Assembly: GCA_938004115.1 (NCBI GenBank)
Contig: CALKWS010000427.1
Location: 1 to 7,953, forward strand
DNA: 7,953 nucleotides
Source of the DNA: an uncultured Ruaniaceae bacterium
GTDB lineage: Bacteria > Actinomycetota > Actinomycetes > Actinomycetales > Beutenbergiaceae
Direction: 5' to 3'
Shown here one piece after another: positions 1 through 6,103 of this stretch. Position 1 is the first letter of the stretch. Each line of letters opens with the position of its first letter. The position numbers and the translations under genes are program-made. Under the pieces are notes generated by a model. That model ran no database searches. It had not been told where the DNA came from and saw only the letters and a list, made by a program, of their open reading frames with translations.

Positions 1-5
1 CAGGC

Positions 6-1871
6 GTGCCCGGCCCCCCGCCGGATAACCCGGGCTACGGCCGGCCCGTTCCGCCACCGCCGCCGGCCGATGACGGTGCGGTTCCGCCACCGCCCGGGCA
101 GGGTGGGCCGGTGCCCGAGCCCCCGGCACCGGATCAGCCTGCGGTCCCTCTGGCCCAGGACGCCGGCACCGGAGCCCATCTACCCGGTGAGCCGGTCGCG
201 CCGCCGCCGGATGCGGAGCAGTCGGACGCGGACGGCGAGTCGGTGGAATGGCGCCGCCTGCATCGCGTGACGCCGCTGCTGAACGCGTGGAAGGCGGGTG
301 CGGCGATCTTCCTGGTCGCGCTGTACAACTCCCAGGAGTTCATGGGAGACCTGCGGGAGGCGTTCCCCGCCGTCGCCCTGCTCGGGATGGTCGTGGCGCT
401 GCTGGTGGTCGGCTTCGTCATCGGCCTGGTGATCGCCCTGCTCGCCTGGCGGCGCACCCAGTACGGGGTCGGCGAGGAGAGCGTGTTCCTGCACAAGGGC
501 ATCCTGTTCCGCCAGCAGCGGCACGTGCGCCTCGACCGCGTCCAGGCGGTGGAGGTCACCCAACCGCTGATGGCCAGGATCTTCGGCTTCGCCTCGGTCA
601 AGGTGGAGTCGGCCGGAGGTGCCGGGTCCAACCTGCAGTTGGCTTTCCTGACCGAACCGGATGCGCAGCACCTGCGCAACGAGTTGCTCGCCCGTGCCTC
701 GGGGACCAGGTACAACGCGACCGCGCCATCCGGAGCCGCACCGGCGGCGCCAACCGGTCAACCGGCGCCGGTCGCGGCGGCCGCGGCACCCGAGCGGGAG
801 ATCGCGGCGCTCCCTCCGGGCCGGCTCGTCGGGTCGCTGGCGCTGTCCTTCTCCGTGGTGCTGCTCGTACTGGTGCTCCTCGGGCTGATCACGGCCGCGA
901 TCATCACCCGCACACCCGGACTGCTCGGCGGGATGTTAGCCCCGGCCCTGGGCGCGGGAGCCTACCTGTGGGGCAGATTCGCCGGGGAATTCTCCTTCCG
1001 GGCGGCGATCTCACCCGACGGCATCCGGTTGCGGCACGGGCTGCTGGAGACCAAGGCCCGTACGGTTCCACCCGGCCGGGTGCAGGCCGTGGCGATCTCC
1101 CAACCCCTGCTGTGGCGGTTCAAGGACTGGTGGCGCATCCAGGTGAACATCGCCGGCTACGGCCCGGAGGAGACCACCGGCACGGTGCTCTACCCGGTGG
1201 CCACCCGCGCCGAGGTGGCGTTCATGCTCTCCCTGGTGCTCCCGGATCTCGGCGATGAGCGGCCGCTGCCGGTGCTGCACGCCGGCATGGACGGTATCGG
1301 TACCGATGAGGGGTACACCACCAGTCCCAGACGAGCGCGCTGGGTGGATCCGCTGACCTGGCGCCGCACCGCCTTCCGCATCACCGATACCGCGGTCCTG
1401 CAACGCACCGGACGGTTGTGGCGCCACCTGCACGTGGTGCCGCACGAGCGCGCCCAGTCGCTCGGGCTCACCCAGGGGCCGATCGAGCGGCTGATGGGAC
1501 TCGCCACGTTCGTGGTGCACTCCACCCCGGGTCCGGTGGTCCCCCAGGTCCCGCACCTCGACCTGCAGATCGCGCGCGAGTTGTTGCAGAACCAGGCCGA
1601 ACGTGCCCGCCAGGCCCGGCGCACCTCCCAGACCCGACAGTGGTGGACCGGTCCCACGGGCCACGGCGGTCCGCCGGCGCACGATGGCACTGCACCACCG
1701 CCGGCGGGACCGGAGGCCTCGGCGGCGCCGGTGGCACCGCCCGGGGGCGATGCGGCCGGCAGCGATACCGCCGGCAACGATGCCGCCGCCAGCCGGGCGG
1801 TCTACGGCGGCGTGCTCCCAGGCAGGAGGACCTCCGGCACCCAGGACCCGGCCGAGGGGCACCGGACATGA
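6..1871 (+). CDS. PH-domain (YdbS/YdbT-type) multi-pass membrane protein, 5' end uncertain
   Basis: Reads as a 621-residue protein from GTG at 6, but the frame is open to the window edge, so the real start may lie upstream. GTG at 111 or 243 are shorter options; the conserved part begins near residue 81. Seen in order: a Pro/Ala-rich tail (1-75), membrane segments near 95-108 and 121-148, a first PH-like domain (150-232, with VRLDRVQAVEVTQPL), an Ala/Pro linker (236-265), membrane segments near 274-300 and 306-323, a second PH-like domain (328-412, PPGRVQAVAISQPLL), a third (about 452-530, VPHERAQSLGLTQGP), and a Pro/Gly/Asp/Ala-rich C-terminus (545-621). The thrice-repeated pattern of R-[VA]-Q-[AS]-[VL] then QP or QGP is typical of the bacterial PH domain family (Pfam bPH2/DUF304). 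The biochemical function of such proteins is not established. It occupies the position of Rv3604c in the M. tuberculosis block and overlaps the next gene by four bases, so it is probably co-transcribed and translationally coupled with panC. Confidence 0.85.
   Translation: MPGPPPDNPGYGRPVPPPPPADDGAVPPPPGQGGPVPEPPAPDQPAVPLAQDAGTGAHLPGEPVAPPPDAEQSDADGESVEWRRLHRVTPLLNAWKAGAAIFLVALYNSQEFMGDLREAFPAVALLGMVVALLVVGFVIGLVIALLAWRRTQYGVGEESVFLHKGILFRQQRHVRLDRVQAVEVTQPLMARIFGFASVKVESAGGAGSNLQLAFLTEPDAQHLRNELLARASGTRYNATAPSGAAPAAPTGQPAPVAAAAAPEREIAALPPGRLVGSLALSFSVVLLVLVLLGLITAAIITRTPGLLGGMLAPALGAGAYLWGRFAGEFSFRAAISPDGIRLRHGLLETKARTVPPGRVQAVAISQPLLWRFKDWWRIQVNIAGYGPEETTGTVLYPVATRAEVAFMLSLVLPDLGDERPLPVLHAGMDGIGTDEGYTTSPRRARWVDPLTWRRTAFRITDTAVLQRTGRLWRHLHVVPHERAQSLGLTQGPIERLMGLATFVVHSTPGPVVPQVPHLDLQIARELLQNQAERARQARRTSQTRQWWTGPTGHGGPPAHDGTAPPPAGPEASAAPVAPPGGDAAGSDTAGNDAAASRAVYGGVLPGRRTSGTQDPAEGHRT
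1743..1787 (+). repeat. Three-unit 15-bp coding repeat in the tail of the PH protein
   Basis: Three consecutive degenerate 15-bp units encode GGDAA, GSDTA and GNDAA (residues 580-594 of the PH-domain protein). They lie in the low-complexity, probably disordered C-terminus. Replication slippage in GC-rich DNA explains this; no function is implied. Confidence 0.6.
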
Positions 1872-3730
1872 CCCAGCGGCCGGGCCGGCTGGCAGTGGGC
1901 GTGGTGGGCGCAGGCCGGGTCGGCGCGGTGCTCGGCAGCGCCCTCCGGGCCGCGGGCCACGAGGTGGTGGGGGTGAGCGCCACCTCCACCGCGAGCAGGG
2001 ACCGTGCCGAGGCGATGCTGCCGCAGGTGCCGGTGCTGACCGTGGACCAGGTGGTGGAACGCAGCGAGCTGGTGATATTCGCCGTTCCCGACGACGCCCT
2101 GGCGGACCTCGTCACCGGGCTGGCCACCCTGGAGCACATTAAACCCGGGCAGCTGGTGGTGCACACCGCCGGCAGGTACGGCACACAGGTCCTGCAACCG
2201 GCGACCGCCCGCGGCGCTATCCCGCTGGCGATCCACCCGGCGATGACCTTCACCGGCACCTCCATCGACCTGACCCGCCTGGTGGGGGCGCCCTTCGCGG
2301 TCACCGCGCCCGCGCCGGTGCTGCCGATCGCCCAGGCCCTGGTCGTGGAGATGGGCGGGGAGCCGGTGATACTTCCCGAAGAGGCCCGGGGGCTCTACCA
2401 CACCGCACTCGCCCACGGTGCGAACCACCTGGTCACGCTCACCGCCCAGGCGGTACGGTTACTCCGGGAAGCCGGGGTGGAGGACGGCGGAACGATGTTG
2501 CGTCCGTTGCTGTCCGCAGCCCTCGACGGCGCCCTGCGCGACGGGGACGGAGCGCTCACCGGGCCGGTGGCCCGCGGTGATGCCGGCACGCTGGCCGAAC
2601 ACCTGCAGACCCTGAACGGTCTGGATGACGACGGCCACCTCAGCGATATCCGCCGCACCTACCGGAACCTGGCCCGGGCCACCACCCAGCGCGCCCTGGC
2701 CATCGGGCGGCTGCGCACCGACCAGGCGCAGGCCCTCCTGGACGTCCTCAACGGCAACACCGCCGAGCAACCTCCCGGTGAGCGACCCGCGGATGCCGCG
2801 CCCGCCGGCCCCAGCACCGGTGAGCCCGCTACGGGAGCGGAAGGGACGCCGTCGTCCGCCCCCGTGCTGGTCCACACCGTGGCGGATCTGCGCACGCACC
2901 TGGGCCGGCTGGACCCCGCGGCGCGGCGGGCGGCGGTGTTCACCATGGGTGCACTGCACGAGGGTCACCTGTCCCTGGTGCGCCGTGCCCGGGAACTGGC
3001 CGATCACGTCACCGTGACGATCTTCGTCAATCCGCTGCAGTTCGACCAGGCCGCGGACCTGGCCGCCTACCCGAGCACGCTGGAGGCGGATCTGCGGGCG
3101 CTGCAGCAGGCCGGCGGCGCGGACCTGGTGTTCGCCCCCAGCGCCGAGGAGATGTACCCCGATGGGCCGCCGGAGGTGAGGGTGGTGGCCGGCGGCCTCG
3201 GCCGACGGCTGGAAGGCGCCTCCCGCCCCGGGCACTTCGACGGGATGCTCACCGTGGTCCACAAACTCCTGTCCCTCACCCGCCCCGACGTCACCGTGTT
3301 CGGGCAGAAGGACGCCCAGCAACTGGCGCTCGTACGGCAGATGCTGCGGGACCTGAACATCGACGTACAGGTGCTGTCCGCACCCACCGTCCGGGAACCG
3401 GACGGGTTGGCGCTGTCCAGCCGCAACGTGCACCTGTCCGCCGCCGAGCGTGACCAGGCGCTGACCCTGGTCCGCGCGCTGCGGGCAGCCGAGGCCGCTG
3501 CGGCCGGCGGAGCACGCGCCGGGGAAGCCGTCGCCGCGGCACGGGCCGTCTTCGCAGAGGCAGACCCGGACGTGGTGGACCTGGACTACCTGGAACTGGT
3601 GGACCCCGGGACCATGGCCCCCCACCGGGAGGGACAGGCGCACGGGCTGTTGGTGGTGGCGGCCAGGGTGGGCAGCACCCGGCTGATCGACAACGCGCTG
3701 ATCACCTTCGACGTCCCGCAGGCGGACTGA
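1868..3730 (+). CDS. panC: DUF2520/Rossmann protein fused to pantoate--beta-alanine ligase (PanC)
   Basis: 620 residues from ATG at 1868, which overlaps the previous stop as ATGA and has a GAGGGG ribosome site at 1854-1859. Residues 8-295 form a Rossmann/DUF2520 module: nucleotide-binding GAGRVG (14-19), a Ser/Arg-rich turn after strand 2 (37-44) that suggests NADP(H), HTAG (99-102), HPAMTF (123-128), the helix around YHTALAHGANHLVTL (177-191), and LTGPVARGD (230-238). Residues 297-332 are a Pro/Ala/Gly/Thr-rich linker. Residues 333-620 are a full-length PanC, which condenses pantoate with beta-alanine using ATP to give pantothenate in the cytoplasm. Its motifs are TMGALHEGH (359-367), FVNPLQF (386-392), YPDGPP (430-435), GASRPGHFDG (450-459), FGQKDAQQ (478-485) and DGLALSSRN (512-520). 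The catalytic counterparts of the M. tuberculosis enzyme are present: M360, H364, H367, K481, D482, Q485 and R519. There is no in-frame Met between residues 210 and 360 and no well-placed ribosome site for a separate panC, so a single polypeptide is likely. In M. tuberculosis the two modules are separate adjacent genes, Rv3603c and panC. The reaction of the DUF2520 part is unproven. Confidence 0.93.
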   Translation: MTQRPGRLAVGVVGAGRVGAVLGSALRAAGHEVVGVSATSTASRDRAEAMLPQVPVLTVDQVVERSELVIFAVPDDALADLVTGLATLEHIKPGQLVVHTAGRYGTQVLQPATARGAIPLAIHPAMTFTGTSIDLTRLVGAPFAVTAPAPVLPIAQALVVEMGGEPVILPEEARGLYHTALAHGANHLVTLTAQAVRLLREAGVEDGGTMLRPLLSAALDGALRDGDGALTGPVARGDAGTLAEHLQTLNGLDDDGHLSDIRRTYRNLARATTQRALAIGRLRTDQAQALLDVLNGNTAEQPPGERPADAAPAGPSTGEPATGAEGTPSSAPVLVHTVADLRTHLGRLDPAARRAAVFTMGALHEGHLSLVRRARELADHVTVTIFVNPLQFDQAADLAAYPSTLEADLRALQQAGGADLVFAPSAEEMYPDGPPEVRVVAGGLGRRLEGASRPGHFDGMLTVVHKLLSLTRPDVTVFGQKDAQQLALVRQMLRDLNIDVQVLSAPTVREPDGLALSSRNVHLSAAERDQALTLVRALRAAEAAAAGGARAGEAVAAARAVFAEADPDVVDLDYLELVDPGTMAPHREGQAHGLLVVAARVGSTRLIDNALITFDVPQAD

Positions 3731-3733
3731 ACG

Positions 3734-3751
3734 GGCCGGTCGGTTCCGGCC
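3734..3751 (+). terminator. Weak GC hairpin after the panC fusion gene
   Basis: GGCCGG (3734-3739) and CCGGCC (3746-3751) form a 6-bp stem around a 6-base loop, starting four bases after the panC stop codon. There is no T-run. In DNA this GC-rich such a stem could arise by chance, so it is only a candidate transcription stop or attenuator between panC and lysS. Confidence 0.3.
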
Positions 3752-3827
3752 GGCGGTGAGGCCCGAGCGAGGCGTGGGCCGCAGACCGCCCCGGGGGTGC
3801 GCGCCAAACAGCTGTGGCGGGCACGAC

Positions 3828-3863
3828 GTGAGTCACCAGGACCTGGCCGATAGGATCGAAGGT
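3828..3863 (+). promoter_or_regulatory. Candidate lysS promoter for a leaderless transcript
   Basis: TAGGAT at 3851-3856 fits the actinobacterial -10 pattern TANNNT. Its last base is separated by seven nucleotides from the GTG at 3864, so transcription would begin at or next to the start codon. The -35 region at 17-bp spacing, GTGAGT (3828-3833), is a poor match. A partial AAGG (3859-3862) lies too close to the GTG to act as a normal ribosome site. Confidence 0.5.
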
Positions 3864-5405
3864 GTGACTGCGCCTGATCCCACCACCGGCCCGTCCGCCG
3901 AGGTAACCACTCCCGCGGAGGCCGCCACCGAGGACCTGCCCGAACAGATGCGGGTGCGGCGAGCAAAGCGCGCCCAACTCCTCGAGGAGGGCATCGACCC
4001 GTACCCGGTGGGTGTGGAGGTGAGCACCACCATCGCCCAGATCCGCGCCGACTACGGCCACCTGCAAGCCGGGGAGGAGACCGACGACGTGGTGGGCGTG
4101 GCCGGGCGGGTGATGTACCTGCGCAACACCGGGCGGCTGTGCTTCGTCCAATTGCAGGACGGCGCGGGGAACCGGCTGCAGGTGATGCTCTCCGAACGTG
4201 AAGTGGGCAAGGACAGCCTCGATGCGTTCAAGTCCCACATCGACCTGGGGGACCACCTGTTCGCCCGGGGCCGGGTGATCGCCTCCCGCCGGGGCGAGTT
4301 GTCGGTGTTCGCCAGTTCCTACCAGTTGGCCAGCAAGGCCTTGCGTCCGCTGCCCACCTTGCACAAGGAGTCCTCCGAGGAGGTGCGGGTGCGGCGCCGC
4401 TACCTGGACCTGATCATCCGCCCGGAGGCCCGGGCGATGGTCCGCGCGCGGGCCGCGGTGGTGCGCTCCCTGCGGGAGGAGTTCCACCGGCGCGACTTCC
4501 TGGAACTGGAAACCCCGATGCTGCAGACCCAGCACGGGGGAGCGGCGGCCCGCCCGTTCGTCACCCACATGAATGCGTATGACATCGACCTGTATCTGCG
4601 CATCGCCCCGGAGTTGTTCCTGAAACGCGCGGTGGTCGGGGGCATAGAGAAGGTTTTCGAGATCAACCGCAACTTCCGGAACGAGGGGGCGGACTCCTCG
4701 CATTCCCCGGAGTTTGCGATGCTCGAGGCGTATGAGGCCTACGGTGATTACAATTCGATGGCCCGCCTCACCCGTGAACTCGTGCAACGGGCCGCGCTGG
4801 ATGCGTTCGGTACCACGACCCTCACACTGGCCGACGAAACCGAGTACGACGTGGGCGGGGAATGGGACAGCATCGAGTTGTATCCATCGCTGTCCGCAGC
4901 CGCGGGTGTGGAAATCACTCCCGGCACCACATTGGCGCAGTTGCGTAAGGTTGCCGAATCGGCCGACGTAGAGTTGCCGGCCGACCACCTGACGCACGGT
5001 AAGGCAGTGGAGGAACTATGGGAGCATTTCGTCGCCCCGCAGTTGCACGCACCGACATTCGTGCGGGATTACCCCGTAGATACCTCCCCGCTGGTGCGGG
5101 CCCATCGCAGCACGCCGGGCGTGGTGGAGAAATGGGACCTGTACGTGCGGGGCATGGAACTGGCCACCGCCTACTCCGAACTCGTGGATCCGGTGGTGCA
5201 GCGGGAACGCCTGGAGGCGCAGGCGGAACTGGCCGCCCGCGGGGACGCCGAGGCCATGGGGGTGGACGAGGAATTCCTGGAGGCGATGGAACACGGGATG
5301 CCGCCGACCGGCGGGATGGGGATGGGAATTGACCGGTTGCTCATCGCCCTCACCGGCCGCGGAATGCGGGACACCATTACATTCCCTCTGGTGAAGCCGT
5401 TATGA
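3864..5405 (+). CDS. lysS: Lysine--tRNA ligase, class II (LysS)
   Basis: 513 residues, cytoplasmic; activates lysine with ATP and charges tRNA-Lys. GTG at 3864 is chosen because the family start lies just ahead of LPEQMRVRRAKR (residues 25-36) and a -10 element precedes it; a 36-residue extension to GTG 3756 shows no family-like sequence. Seen: an OB-fold anticodon-binding domain at about 76-154; class II motif 1 around FLELETPMLQ (212-221) followed by HGGAAARPFVTH; motif 2 with FEINRNFRNEG (265-275) and HSPEF (280-284); GMELATAYSELVDPVVQRER (430-449); and motif 3 GMGMGIDRLLIALTG (484-498), ending FPLVKPL. Length and all three motifs are complete, so the enzyme should be active. The wording of the C-terminal third (VEKWDLYVRG, ETI/DTI-type FPLVKP end) resembles the actinobacterial LysS found next to lsr2 in mycobacteria. 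The gene overlaps the following small ORF by ATGA. Confidence 0.97.
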   Translation: MTAPDPTTGPSAEVTTPAEAATEDLPEQMRVRRAKRAQLLEEGIDPYPVGVEVSTTIAQIRADYGHLQAGEETDDVVGVAGRVMYLRNTGRLCFVQLQDGAGNRLQVMLSEREVGKDSLDAFKSHIDLGDHLFARGRVIASRRGELSVFASSYQLASKALRPLPTLHKESSEEVRVRRRYLDLIIRPEARAMVRARAAVVRSLREEFHRRDFLELETPMLQTQHGGAAARPFVTHMNAYDIDLYLRIAPELFLKRAVVGGIEKVFEINRNFRNEGADSSHSPEFAMLEAYEAYGDYNSMARLTRELVQRAALDAFGTTTLTLADETEYDVGGEWDSIELYPSLSAAAGVEITPGTTLAQLRKVAESADVELPADHLTHGKAVEELWEHFVAPQLHAPTFVRDYPVDTSPLVRAHRSTPGVVEKWDLYVRGMELATAYSELVDPVVQRERLEAQAELAARGDAEAMGVDEEFLEAMEHGMPPTGGMGMGIDRLLIALTGRGMRDTITFPLVKPL

Positions 5406-5596
5406 GTATCGAGTGGTGGCATGTGGCCGGTGCGGTCGTTCCCTCGATCGCATTGGCAATCGTGTTCGTGCTCGTGGTAAGGGCGATGATCAACGCCGAC
5501 CGACGTGAACGAGAAGCCGAACGCCGCCCTGACGAAGCGGGCCACGAACATACCAGTCGAATACCCACCCAAATCGAACGCAAGCGCAAATCCTAA
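5402..5596 (+). CDS. Small single-pass membrane protein of unknown function
   Basis: 64 residues from ATG at 5402, overlapping the lysS stop as ATGA, which supports coupled translation; only a weak GGTGAAG lies upstream. Residues 8-28 (AGAVVPSIALAIVFVLVVRAM) are a clear hydrophobic segment. They are followed by a strongly charged Arg/Glu/Asp tail (30-64) ending in KRKS. The positive charges after the segment predict the N-terminus outside and the tail in the cytoplasm. No catalytic motif or named domain is visible. The overlap with lysS and the hydrophobic/charged arrangement make it a real gene more likely than a chance frame. I do not recognise a family and assign no function. Confidence 0.72.
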   Translation: MSIEWWHVAGAVVPSIALAIVFVLVVRAMINADRREREAERRPDEAGHEHTSRIPTQIERKRKS

Positions 5597-5609
5597 TCTC
5601 TGATATCTT

Positions 5610-5639
5610 TTGACTCTGGCTGGATCGTGCTGCCATCAT
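5610..5639 (+). promoter_or_regulatory. Candidate lsr2 promoter (TTGACT / CATCAT)
   Basis: TTGACT (5610-5615, five of six to the -35 consensus) and CATCAT (5634-5639, four of six to the -10 consensus) are 18 bp apart in the AT-rich gap between the small membrane protein and lsr2. The start site would be near 5646, giving a leader of about 40 nt. This would let lsr2 be expressed separately from lysS. No experimental support is available from sequence alone. Confidence 0.45.
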
Positions 5640-5659
5640 CAAGGGGCAGCGTCGCGACG
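5629..5659. promoter_or_regulatory. Inverted repeat and 10-bp palindrome around the lsr2 start site
   Basis: GCTGCC (5629-5634) and GGCAGC (5645-5650) are exact inverted repeats with a 10-bp centre that contains most of the candidate -10 element. They are followed at once by the perfect palindrome CGTCGCGACG (5650-5659). The position suits an operator or a short leader hairpin, but either element alone could occur by chance. Confidence 0.3.
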
Positions 5660-5688
5660 AATCCGCACTTCAAGAGATTGGATATGCC

Positions 5689-6015
5689 ATGGCCCAGAAG
5701 GTCAAAGTACTGTTGATTGATGATGTTGACGGAACGGACGCGGTGGAAACTGTCAGTTTCGGGCTCGACGGCGTGCAATACGAGATCGACCTGAACGAGG
5801 AGAACGCAGCAAAACTGCGCGACGATATGGCCCACTGGATCGGCCACGCACGGCGCGCCGGGGGCCGCCGGCGTACCGCTCGGTCCGGGGGCGGTTCGCG
5901 CTCCAGCAGCGACGCCGCGAAGATCCGCGCCTGGGCGCGTGAGAACGGCTACCAGGTGTCCGATCGCGGGCGGGTCCCGGCCGAGGTCCGGGAAGCCTAC
6001 GAGCGGGCCAACTGA
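5689..6015 (+). CDS. lsr2: Lsr2, nucleoid-associated xenogeneic silencer
   Basis: 108 residues, close to the usual 110 or so. Lsr2 bridges AT-rich DNA and represses acquired genes, the actinobacterial counterpart of H-NS. Residues 1-57 match the N-terminal dimerisation domain (MAQKVKVLLIDDVDG, then FGLDGVQYEIDLNEENA and a helix to about 56). Residues 58-74 are a Gly/Arg/Ser linker. Residues 75-108 are the DNA-binding helices, with KIRAWARENGYQV (78-90) and the RGR minor-groove hook at 93-95, then VPAEVREAYERAN. ATG at 5689 is the family start; the upstream AAGAGA (5672-5677) is a poor and distant ribosome site. lsr2 follows lysS as in mycobacteria. A strong hairpin follows the stop, so it is the last gene of its transcript. 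Here the next gene is a lactonase rather than the clpC found in mycobacteria. Confidence 0.97.
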   Translation: MAQKVKVLLIDDVDGTDAVETVSFGLDGVQYEIDLNEENAAKLRDDMAHWIGHARRAGGRRRTARSGGGSRSSSDAAKIRAWARENGYQVSDRGRVPAEVREAYERAN

Positions 6016-6020
6016 CCGAC

Positions 6021-6056
6021 GGTGCGGGCCCGTTGCCGCCCCAACGGGCCCGCACC
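6021..6056 (+). terminator. Strong 15-bp hairpin after lsr2
   Basis: Arms 6021-6035 and 6042-6056 are perfectly complementary over 15 bp (GGTGCGGGCCCGTTG and its reverse complement) around the loop CCGCCC, five bases after the lsr2 stop. There is no T-run, a common situation for actinobacterial terminators. Because the stem is symmetrical, it could stop transcription from either side. Confidence 0.85.
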
Positions 6057-6090
6057 TGCAAACGTCGTGCGGATGGCGCTGAATCCGCGT

Positions 6091-6103
6091 TAGCGTGGGT
6101 GCC
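6091..6103 (+). promoter_or_regulatory. -10 element for a probably leaderless lactonase transcript
   Basis: TAGCGT at 6091-6096 fits TANNNT and is separated by seven bases from ATG 6104, the same spacing as in front of lysS. No ribosome-binding site is visible. The region 17-18 bp further upstream gives no convincing -35 match. Confidence 0.5.

Noticed and set aside
1824..1835. AGGAGG followed at once by CCTCC inside the end of the PH-protein gene
   Set aside because: It looks like a perfect ribosome site, but no start codon follows at a usable distance; the GAGGGG at 1854-1859 serves the next gene.
2459..3643. 394-codon open frame on the - strand opposite panC
   Set aside because: Lies entirely opposite the DUF2520-PanC coding sequence and has no family-like features.
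2864..3730. panC as a separate gene starting at GTG 2864
   Set aside because: The nearest purine-rich stretch (GGAAGGGA, 2839-2846) is 17 bases away, there is no stop codon between the modules, and a typical linker joins them. One fused protein is simpler.
3756..3863. 36-residue N-terminal extension of LysS from GTG 3756 (or GTG 3828)
   Set aside because: The residues look like translated GC-rich spacer, and a -10-like TAGGAT sits inside the stretch just ahead of GTG 3864.
3702..4997. 431-codon open frame on the - strand opposite lysS
   Set aside because: Antisense to lysS with a low-complexity, His/Gly/Gln-rich translation and no recognisable motif; a codon-bias shadow.
5595..5679. AATCTCT (5595-5601) and AGAGATT (5673-5679) inverted repeat flanking the lsr2 upstream region
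   Set aside because: A 7-bp match across a 71-bp gap is within chance expectation for a region of this size.
6095..6103. GTG 6095 as the start of the lactonase gene
   Set aside because: It overlaps the TAGCGT element and has no ribosome site; ATG 6104 has the right leaderless spacing.
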